From: Diplonema japonicum
Lineage: Eukaryota; Euglenozoa; Diplonemea; Diplonemida; Diplonemidae
Length of the DNA: 64,000 nt
Assembly (NCBI GenBank): GCA_964019335.1
Contig: OZ025694.1
Coordinates: forward strand, 310,001-374,000
Direction of reading: 5' to 3'
How positions within the stretch are numbered: position 1 is the stretch's first letter; every line of letters starts with the position of its first letter. Below the pieces are notes generated by a model, which saw only the letters and a program-made list of their open reading frames with translations, was not told the origin of the DNA and did not search any database. The translations under genes were made by a program, and so were the position numbers. Below, piece by piece: positions 40,077 to 48,153 of the stretch.

Positions 40077-42614
40077 ATGTTAAGCATAAAACTACTGAAC
40101 ATCGCAATCGTCCTGTTCAGCATAGTCCTAACCGGATTTCTCTGCACTTACTTAGTGGTCCTGAGCTCGGACGATGCACTGGACAAGACGAAGAAACTAC
40201 GGGACGACTCCGTGGACAACGCGTTTGACGTCGGAACAGAGGGCGTGCAGAACATCACGAAGGCCCTGCTGAACCAGGTCAGCGGCAGCGCGACGAACAT
40301 GATTCTCTCCTTCATCGACCCACACACAGTAGCATCCTCTATGCTAGCAGGCATGTTCTTAGCAGAAAACAGTTCCGTAACCCATCAATACAATTTTTTC
40401 GGAAATCTCAACCCAGTTGTGTGGAACCTCTTCAACGGGCTTAACCACAAGGGCATGACAGGTCTCGGCTTCGCTCTAGACAACTACGGTTCCCTTCTTA
40501 TCTATGAAGATGAAAATACAGTTCAACGGCCTCCTGAGGACTATCATTACAGTGGCGTTGTATGGAACACAGGGCTCAATTCCGGTGCTTCTGTTCAAGG
40601 TGGTCTGGCGAGAAGCATGCAAAGCGACACAATACCTTACACAGGGAGGCCTTTGGGAGTTCCCTACGACACCGACATTAATGTGAACTGGGATAGTTCA
40701 ACATGCAGGAAGTCCGCGATTCCCACGAACGGAAGCATTCCCGACGAACCTTGCGTAAGCGAACTGGAAGATACAAAAGGTTTGTTCTACCCCCTTGGCG
40801 CGCTTGTGGAAAGCGGGGAGGTGGCTTGGACAACACCATTCCCCGCGCAACATTTTCTTATTCTGGCTTGTGTTGGGTCGTTTCGCCATCAAGACCACCC
40901 AACATACCAAATGGGCCTGCATTCTGGGATGTCCTATGCAATGATTGACCTCAGGCATATCTCGTACCTTTTAAGATCTTTCAACATCAGCGAGCACAGC
41001 AGGGTGTACACGACCGTTCGCGCAAATTGGGTCCCACCGCACGGGACAGGTTTGGTAACAGGAGCATCACGTGGTAGAACACATTACTATAACAATGGTA
41101 TCAAAGCGATCTACCCGATAGAAAGCGATGATTGGGTGATTAAAGGAACAGGCGAATACCTCGCAGAAGCGGGTTACGACAACGTAATGCAAAGCACGAA
41201 CCTCACCGAGTTCAATATGACCTCTGACCGAGCACCGGAAGGGGAGATATTCTACGTAAAAGTCGCACCAATCGAAAACAAAGAGAAGATAAACTGGCAT
41301 GTTACAATAACCATCGACAGGAAACACATATTGGGTCAAATCGACGCCAACCTCCTCGCCACCCAACGCGCCATTTCAGAAACTGAAAAAGATGTTCAAG
41401 ATACCTTGGACTCAGACCGACTAAGGCTGTACCTTTTAGTAGCTGGTGTCACATTGGTGTTGGTAGTTCTAAGCACCGTATTTGTTTTCGGGATAATATC
41501 GCCGTTGGAAACTCTCCAGCATGAAATGGCGCTTGTTGCTATTATGAGATTAGAATGCGTTGAATCAACACGGCCCTTTTCAGCTTTGTCTGAAGTTCGT
41601 CTCATGCAAGCATCGTTTCTACAGATGCTCAAGAACCTCAAAGAATATCGGAATTTCATCCCGGCTTCCGCTTTGCAAGATGAAACAGAAGATGAGTCTA
41701 ACTCGGAAGACGGGACGTCAAAAGTGTCGTCAGGTGGAAGGTCCGTTTCTAATACTATAACAGTGTCGCAGGGAAACACATCCCATCAGCTTTCCCTTAC
41801 TAAGACTGCGTTGCACAATGATGTGAGGACCAAGAAGATCACATTGCTATCATGTAATGTTATAGGGTTTCTCGATGGAGATGCGGTGAAGAAGGTTAAC
41901 ATTCATGCGAAATATCTTACAGCTTGTCTTGCTTGCGCGAAGGAGACAAAAGGTATCCCTGATAGTTTCTCAGGCGACCGTATTTATCTGTCGTGGAACG
42001 CTGCAAAACAATGCAATGGCCACCGTTCAAATGCTGTTATGTTCGCCACAGAAATGCTCAAACACCTCAAGCAACACAAGATCACCGTTTCGATGGCCAT
42101 CTGCAGCTCTGACACATCGTGTGGCAACATGGGGATTGAAATGATGAAGAAATACAATTATATCGGTTCGCTTCCGTCTTGGCTTCACGTTTTGCAGCAT
42201 GCTGGATCGCTTAATGATGCAAGAATATGCATAGATGGGAGTATCAAAGACGACGCCGAAGCTGTTTTCTTCATTAGAACTCTCGACCTCATGCTGTTTA
42301 TAAAGCACAGCAAGCTTCCTATGCTTATCTATGAGGTCAAAGATGAAAAACAGGTAACTGCTGAAGAATGGATGTACCAGCTGCAGGGTACCGACCGACT
42401 TGATAAGTACAAGAATTTCAACGTTGCGTGGGTGTTGTACTCAAGGGGTGATGGGGCAGGGGCGAAGGCGGCGCTACATGCTAGTGAGTTGGAGAGGGAT
42501 GCTGGTTTTGAGGTGTTGTCTTCAAAGATTGAAGCGCTACTGAGAGACGGAGAAACCCGTCCTGTTGCTTCTACCACGCTTCTTCTCGAGAGGCCATTCT
42601 TGTCGGTCGCATGA
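40077..42614 (+). CDS. Receptor-like protein with degenerate class III cyclase domain (1)
   Basis: An 845-residue protein with a membrane helix at about 6-30, a large extracellular region (about 31-445) with the layout of Cache-type sensor domains (not proven), a second helix (about 449-473) and a cytosolic part. After the helix comes a linker with FLQMLKNLKEYRNFIP, similar to a juxtamembrane motif before cyclase domains in protists. The domain at about 583-760 aligns with class III adenylyl/guanylyl cyclases. The first metal-binding Asp is replaced by Asn (N594 in SCNVIGF), the second is kept (D634 in FSGDRIYLSW), and the late region (CGNMGIEMMKKYNYIGSLPS) lacks the usual Asn and Arg of VNxAAR. 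It is probably catalytically impaired. Relatives are common in protists. The gene at 55302 has the same arrangement. Confidence 0.75.
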   Translation: MLSIKLLNIAIVLFSIVLTGFLCTYLVVLSSDDALDKTKKLRDDSVDNAFDVGTEGVQNITKALLNQVSGSATNMILSFIDPHTVASSMLAGMFLAENSSVTHQYNFFGNLNPVVWNLFNGLNHKGMTGLGFALDNYGSLLIYEDENTVQRPPEDYHYSGVVWNTGLNSGASVQGGLARSMQSDTIPYTGRPLGVPYDTDINVNWDSSTCRKSAIPTNGSIPDEPCVSELEDTKGLFYPLGALVESGEVAWTTPFPAQHFLILACVGSFRHQDHPTYQMGLHSGMSYAMIDLRHISYLLRSFNISEHSRVYTTVRANWVPPHGTGLVTGASRGRTHYYNNGIKAIYPIESDDWVIKGTGEYLAEAGYDNVMQSTNLTEFNMTSDRAPEGEIFYVKVAPIENKEKINWHVTITIDRKHILGQIDANLLATQRAISETEKDVQDTLDSDRLRLYLLVAGVTLVLVVLSTVFVFGIISPLETLQHEMALVAIMRLECVESTRPFSALSEVRLMQASFLQMLKNLKEYRNFIPASALQDETEDESNSEDGTSKVSSGGRSVSNTITVSQGNTSHQLSLTKTALHNDVRTKKITLLSCNVIGFLDGDAVKKVNIHAKYLTACLACAKETKGIPDSFSGDRIYLSWNAAKQCNGHRSNAVMFATEMLKHLKQHKITVSMAICSSDTSCGNMGIEMMKKYNYIGSLPSWLHVLQHAGSLNDARICIDGSIKDDAEAVFFIRTLDLMLFIKHSKLPMLIYEVKDEKQVTAEEWMYQLQGTDRLDKYKNFNVAWVLYSRGDGAGAKAALHASELERDAGFEVLSSKIEALLRDGETRPVASTTLLLERPFLSVA

Positions 42615-42642
42615 TGTTTTTTTTAGATAAGTAGAGACAAAG

Positions 42643-42691
<49 letters not shown>

Positions 42692-42730
42692 TATATTTCT
42701 CAACCCTCCCCCCCTGAAAAGTTTTTTTTT
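42615..42730. other. 3' flank with very long poly(T)
   Basis: A T run of nearly 50 bases at about 42643-42690, then C-rich sequence. No gene. Confidence 0.6.
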
Positions 42731-42856
42731 TCAAAATGATTTTTTCTTTTTATAACCTTATGCAATTTGTGCCGAGAAAAAAAAAAAAAAAAAAAAAAAG
42801 GAAAAAAAAAAAAAAAAAAAAAAAACCTTTGCTGAGCAACAAAAGTCATAAAGTTA
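42731..42856 (+). mobile_element. Fold-back (MITE-like) element, copy c (decayed)
   Basis: Recognisable outer arms (TATAACCTTATGCAATTTG, GTCATAAAGTTATAA) with GTGCCGAG, but the inner part is replaced by A runs. Less certain than the other copies. Confidence 0.5.
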
Positions 42857-43604
42857 TAATTAAATCTTTTTTTTTTTTTGAAAACTGAACGTTTTTGGGT
42901 CCGGTATGGCCATGCTGTGACCATAGAAGGAGAAAGAAAAAAAAGAATGGGGTGGGGTATTTTCTTTTTTTTCTTTAGTGATGACAAAGCCATGGGGGGG
43001 GTTTTTTTTCTTCCTCCTTTATCTCATCTCTTTTTCTTCTTCTTTTTTCTTCCCTCCTGCCTACTTTTTTTTCTTACACCAGTTTGCTTTTTCTTTTTCT
43101 TTCCCCCCCCTTTTTTGTTTTCTGGGAGGGTTTCTTCTTTTTTTTTTATGAAACCTACTCAAAGCAAAAGATAACTTTTTTTTTCAAAACAAGATTTGTA
43201 TGGAAAGTGAAAAATCCTTTCATTTTGCACACCCCCCCCCCCCCCCCCTCATGGCTTTTCTTTTCTCCTTTTTCTGTTCTTTTTTTTTTTCTCTATAAGT
43301 TATTTCCTTTCTGTTACGGTACTTTTTTTTTTTTTTTTTTTTTTTTTTGTAATTCACCTTGTCTCCTAAAAGATTCGAGTGTGGACTGCAACACTCTAAT
43401 GAAAAGGGGGAGGCACAAAAAGATTGAGAATGAGTATAAAATAGATAAAACGAAAATCCTTCTCAGTAGGCACCCACCAGGGGAAGAAAAAGTAGCATTT
43501 TGCACTTGAGTGAAAAGAAAAACTCATTCCCAGTTTCTTTTTCTGTAATTCTGAAAAGGTGGTCTTTTTTGTGGGAACCCGATGAATGTTCATTCATCAA
43601 AATG

Positions 43605-43671
<67 letters not shown>

Positions 43672-43708
43672 GTAAAATTAAAAAAGAAAAAAAAAAGAAA
43701 AAGATGCC

Positions 43709-43749
43709 CGGACTGACAAAATACCCGGGGTATTTTGTCAAAAGTCCGA
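43709..43749. repeat. Strong hairpin
   Basis: A 27-base near-perfect palindrome, TGACAAAATACCC-G-GGGTATTTTGTCA (43714-43740), extended by CGGACT and AGTCCG on either side. It follows directly on the A-rich tract. Possible terminator-like or element-end structure; function unknown. Confidence 0.8.
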
Positions 43750-44242
43750 CGATTCTTCACTCAAATACCCCCCCCTGATTACCCTCCTCTCGTAATTTGA
43801 TCCAGGCTACAATTTGATTGTGAGAGTCGCGGGCCCTACTTCTGAGCTACGCTATGTTGCGCGGCCAGCGATTTTAAAAACACACACTTTTCTTTTTTTT
43901 TTTTTTTTCCCCGAAGAAAGGCCCAGGTTTACATAAGGGTAGAGACACCACTCCCGAGCTGCAAAAAAAAGAAAAAACGTTTTTTTTTTTTTTTTTACAC
44001 CAAATGCCGAAGACTAAGAAGGAAAAAGACTAAAAGCCGACCGGAGATGATGTGTTTGAATTTATCTGAGGCAGCTAAAAGCAAAAACGGAAATACCCCC
44101 AAATTCGGGCAGTTTTTAGGGGAAGAATGCGACCGGAAGGTTCGAGAATGCAAAGCCAAAAAAACCACGATTCTCGAGTAATCTTCTTTTTTTTGAATCG
44201 CAACACTCTTTGGCGGGGCTATTTATTAAGCTCAAATGGGGT

Positions 44243-44312
44243 ATAGGTGCAGGTGGAAGATGAGCACAAGGGGGCGTCTCACAAAGGACTTCCTTTAACT
44301 CATGTCTATTTC
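44243..44312 (+). mobile_element. Retroelement A 3' tail fragment
   Basis: Shares TAGGTGCAGGT, AGGGGGCGTCTCACAAAG and CTTCCTTTAACTCAT with the 3' ends at 4.66-4.73 and 22.65-22.71 kb, at lower identity. Probably an old, extremely truncated insertion. Confidence 0.7.
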
Positions 44313-45087
44313 TTTTAGTAAAGGGGTTCAGAGGAATGGCGGGTAGAAGGCCTTAAAAGAGTCCACCATAGGTGTCTTTTGGGTTTTTTCATTGCTCCAG
44401 AAGCTTTCTGACTCCTTCCGGGGTGGGGGTGGGGTGTCCTGTACTGTGCTTTGCTCTAAGAGCAGGCAGAATGGCGGAATTAATTCACCCCCCTCCTCCT
44501 TTTTTTTTTTTTTGCTTGCAAGAACAGGTATTTTTGACTAATTTTGCCGTGTTAGCCCCAAGTTCTAACTAGGCACGAAATATACTATTTTTTTTTCTTT
44601 CTATCCTCCTTTTCTTTTTTCTCACAACGGCTTCTCTACCTACGCGTAGGCGTCGGCGGCACTGGCCGCTCATGTTTGTAAGTACACGATTCTGAAGTGT
44701 TTTTAAGAGAGGAGGCTGTTTTGTGTTGCATTCTTCTTTTTCTATCTATCTTTTTTTTTTTTTTTTAAAGAAAAAAGGGGTAATTACTTAATACCCATGA
44801 AAAGTGCCGAAATTCACTTAGCACCCAAAAGAAAGGTTTCGTATTACTCAAAACCTAATTTTGGGCATTAAGCGAATGAACCCCCTTTTTTTTTTAAAGA
44901 AAACAACATTCCCTATTGGGCCCCTCCCTTATAGTTCAAGCGAATACGGTGCATTTCATTCTCTGATTTTTTCCCCCCCCCCATTTTTTTCTATCTATAT
45001 ATCTGAGAAGCTGCGCGTCTGGTGAACCAAAAAAAGATGAAGAAAGGGAAAGAAGAAAAACCATTAGTTTTTTTTTTTTTTTTTTTT

Positions 45088-45215
45088 ACAAATATTTGTC
45101 TTTCAAAAAATGATTTTATAACTATATGCAACTTGTGCCGAGCAAAAAACTTTCGCAGCTTTTTTAAAAACCTTTTTTTTGCTCGTGCGAACAAAGACAT
45201 ATAGTCATAAGGAAT
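45088..45215 (+). mobile_element. Fold-back (MITE-like) element, copy d
   Basis: Close relative of copy b in the opposite orientation: ATTTTATAACTATATGCAAC ... GTGCCGAGCAAAAAAC / TTTTTTTTGCTCGTGCGAAC ... ATATAGTCATAAGG. Confidence 0.78.
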
Positions 45216-45227
45216 TATTTTTCAAGA

Positions 45228-45335
45228 ATGAGTCGGTCTTTGACTTGTCTAAACAAAAGGGGAATGTTGGCAACGTGTTTCGGGTTGACAAACTTCTCCA
45301 GGTTTTACCCGGGCACGTACAAACAACGGCTAGTT
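45228..45335 (+). repeat. Dispersed repeat family 3 (copy a)
   Basis: About 105 bp matching 60237-60345 almost base for base, with CTTTGACTTGTCTAAACAAA, GGCAACGTGTTTCGGGTTGA and CCCGGGCACGTACAAACAAC. It is followed by a T run and then a family 2 repeat. Confidence 0.8.
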
Positions 45336-45357
45336 CCTTTTTTTTTTTTTTTTTTTT

Positions 45358-45690
45358 TTTGGTGGGGATAACACAGAAATATGGAAATATAAAGAAGTAC
45401 ATCAGATGTGTTGTTCGCTGTTGACCTCCTCGTCGGTCATCACGGTAGCGCCCGAGTGGAAGAACGTATCGCAGATGCTCAGGGTGACGAACAGGCAGCA
45501 AACTGCACGGGCTCAGAATCTTGGTTACCAGGGGCACCATGGCGTGGGGTTGAGCTGCACACCGCACGCATTAAGGACACGACGCGGAATGCAGAAGAAG
45601 CTACAACTAGGCCGAGGCGCGCCCCCTGTAATCAAGTAGACGATACTTGGGCGCCCTGCCACATACTGCAGGCACCCTTAAATAGTCTCT
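45358..45690 (+). repeat. Dispersed repeat family 2 (copy b)
   Basis: The longest copy. It starts GGTGGGGATAACACAG and includes CATCAGATGTGTTGTTCGCT, TTGACCTCCTCGTCGGTC, GCATTAAGGACACGACG and CGCGCCCCCTGTAATCAAGT. It ends near a T run (45690-45714). Confidence 0.75.
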
Positions 45691-47879
45691 TTTTTTTTTT
45701 TTTTTTTTTTTTTTGCTTTGAACAAGAAAAAAACAATATAATATTATATTTGACAATGAATTGTTAGTGCTAAAAAGAGTAGTGGTAGCAGCTGCTGGGC
45801 TTATCCTTCTACAGGTTAACCCCCGGCTGTGCACAAACAAAAAAGTCATTTTACTTTTTTATTGACTTATTCACTCTTCTGAAACTACTTTACGCTCTCG
45901 GGGGTTCATTACTTCACGGTGAAATAATAACTTATTTTTCCCGTGAAGTAATAGGGGTTTCTGGTAAATAATATGCCTTCAGTTCTCCAGTGGGGCAAAA
46001 GACTTCAAAATGCTGACAGCAACTCTTAGTCAACAAAAGGAGGAAAAACAACTTTGTATTGTAATCTTTGTAGCCCCTCTCTTTTGCCCTCTCGTGGTGA
46101 AAAGGTCATTTCAGAGTGTCGTGAATAAAACCACTTACCAAACGCCAAGGTATGGCTTTACAGTCCTCTGGTTCCGTATTTTACCTTCTACCTACCTTCG
46201 GAGGGCCGAGAGATGGTAAAGGTACCTGGTAAAGGCATTACTTGTTGGTAGTAAATAGCTATTTTTTTTTTTTTTTTTTTTTTTTGCGAGGGAAAAACGA
46301 ACAGATTTTGATATATAAAATTGGGAACTGGCTAGCTCCACTGACCCTTTCTTCTTCTTCCCCCCCCCCCCCCTCCCCGCCAACAACTACATATATATTT
46401 TAATAAACCTTTCTTTGGACCTACCCACCTGTCCCCGACAAAGCATTCGTTTGCACTGCTTTAAATACCCGGGAATAAAGAGGTGGGTATTATAGTAGAA
46501 GAAATCGTCCCCCCCCCCCCCCCCCCCCTCTTAGCTGATCCAATATGTGGAAAATGGTCGGGGGAAAAAAAGGGGATGAAAGAAGTAAAAATAAAATAAA
46601 AAGGTGTTTCTACCAGCCCACCTGAAATTATGCGATATTTTAATTACTTTCAAACTGAAGAGATTCGTGTGTTTAGTGTTCTGTTTTGAGTGGCTTTTTT
46701 TTTTTTTTTTTTTTTTTTTGACCCCGCCTACTCTACAAGCTGTAGTAGCAGCATTGTTGGTCTAGTCATTTCTACAACTTGAAAGTAAGATAAGGAAAAA
46801 AAAAAAGAAGAAATGAAACATATTTTATTTGTACCGTCCTTGTCAACATTTCCGTATACAAGGCAGAGTGACCCCCTTAATTTGTCGTTCCCCCCCCCTT
46901 TTTTTTCCTACTTTTGTTTTAAGTGTTTCTGGACACAAGCCCCCTCGTTTCACGTGGGTATATTCCCTTTTTACAGGTTTATAAATAATATTTATAAAAA
47001 ATACCTTTTCCATGAGCCTCGCACACCCTTATTATTATTCTCATTGTGACATATGGTGGACAAAGCACGCATCAGAACCTTCTGAGCCTTGGGAAGGCAT
47101 CAAGTGCTTTGCAATTTGCCAGAATAGTGCGGCTCTCCCTCCCCCCTCACACGTTCCTTTTTTTACAATTCACATTTTTCTCGGTTTTCAATTTCCCAGT
47201 GGCGAAGAATTCCAGCTTTTTTCAAAACAAAACAAAACAAAAAAAAAAGAACAAAGAAAAAAAAAAAAATTTCCACGAAAATCATACTGATGTCCGAAAA
47301 AAGAAAAAGAAAAAGAAAAATGCCTTTTCTTCAACCCATATTTGTTGCAGATTCGTCAAGTGCAGTGAATGCTCAATTGACAAAAGGGTATTTAAAAAAA
47401 AAGAAGGAAAAAGAAAAGAGTCAGTTTTAGCATTTGTTTGCACACGGTATAAGTCCCTGGGATAAATACTGCATGCTATCACGGGAAATAACTTGTCACA
47501 TTACAGGTTCCCCCTTTTAGGGGTCACGTATTTTCTTCTTTTTTTTTTTTCTTTTTCGTTTTTCTTTTTTTTAAAGTTATTCTGTGGGGTGGTCATTGCG
47601 AAAACCTTTTCGCCCTCTCCCACACAATGAAAGAAAAATTAGGAGGAAAACAAAAAAGAAAAAAAGAAACAAGCAAAAAAAAAAAGAAGTTTTCTTTTAT
47701 ATATTCTTCTTCACTTTGGGCTTTCCCCGCGCCCAGCCCATCGAGTTTTCTCTCTCTCTCTCTCTCTTTTTTTTTATATTTTATTCTTTTTTTATATTCT
47801 TTATGTATTGTTCAAAATGCTGTTTGCAGAGACAGTAGTCGCCCTGTTACCCATGAGGTGCTTGCCTTACGGATATTTT
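45691..47879. other. Spacer
   Basis: No gene. It contains an inverted repeat with 12-bp arms (ATTACTTCACGG 45908-45919, complement 45941-45952), poly(C) runs near 46360 and 46510, and homopolymer-rich DNA. Confidence 0.5.
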
Positions 47880-47985
47880 TCTTTCTGCTCGGCCGAGGAG
47901 CGCCCCCTGTAATCAAGTAGGTAGTTCGTGCTTCATTGCCCGCTTAACGCCACCTAGTGTTGCAATCAAAGCCCCATTTCTTTTT
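47880..47985 (+). repeat. Dispersed repeat family 2 (copy c, 3' part)
   Basis: Contains CTCGGCCGAGGAGCGCCCCC, TGTAATCAAGTAGGTAGTTC and GCCACCTAGTGTTGCAATCA, matching the 3' part of copies a and d. The 5' part is missing. Confidence 0.75.
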
Positions 47986-48080
47986 TTTTTTTTTTTTTCT
48001 CTCTCTCCCCTCACACAAGTTTTCTTTTTTTTTTTTTTCAGGCGTCCTGCCACATAACGCAGGTACCCTCAAATGTCTCT

Positions 48081-48129
48081 TTTTTTTTTTTTTTTTTTTT
48101 TTTTGTATTCTTCTCAACACATACAACAG
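48081..48129 (+). promoter_or_regulatory. Candidate trans-splice acceptor of the 903-residue protein
   Basis: A T run (48079-48104) followed by GTATTCTTCTCAACACATACAACAG. The AG at 48128-48129 is 24 bases before the ATG at 48154. Confidence 0.55.
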
Positions 48130-48153
48130 GGCAACAAAAAAAAAAAAAAGAAA

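Larger units (their letters stand above)
42857..45087. other. Repeat-filled spacer
   Basis: No credible gene. It holds a poly(C) around 43230, a poly(A) of about 63 bases (43607-43669), a strong hairpin (43709-43749), a retroelement A 3' tail (44243-44312) and GC-moderate stretches (43760-44220) with no recognised coding content. Confidence 0.55.

Noticed and set aside
43800-43870. Possible tRNA-like sequence
   Set aside because: Some stems can be drawn, but no consistent A and B boxes or anticodon arm were found.
42857-48080. Genes in the large spacer
   Set aside because: All longer frames are dominated by Lys, Phe or Pro homopolymer translation or coincide with dispersed repeats.
48073-48153. 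Upstream in-frame start for the 903-residue protein
   Set aside because: It would encode a poly-Phe stretch from the T tract and lies before the likely acceptor AG at 48128-48129.
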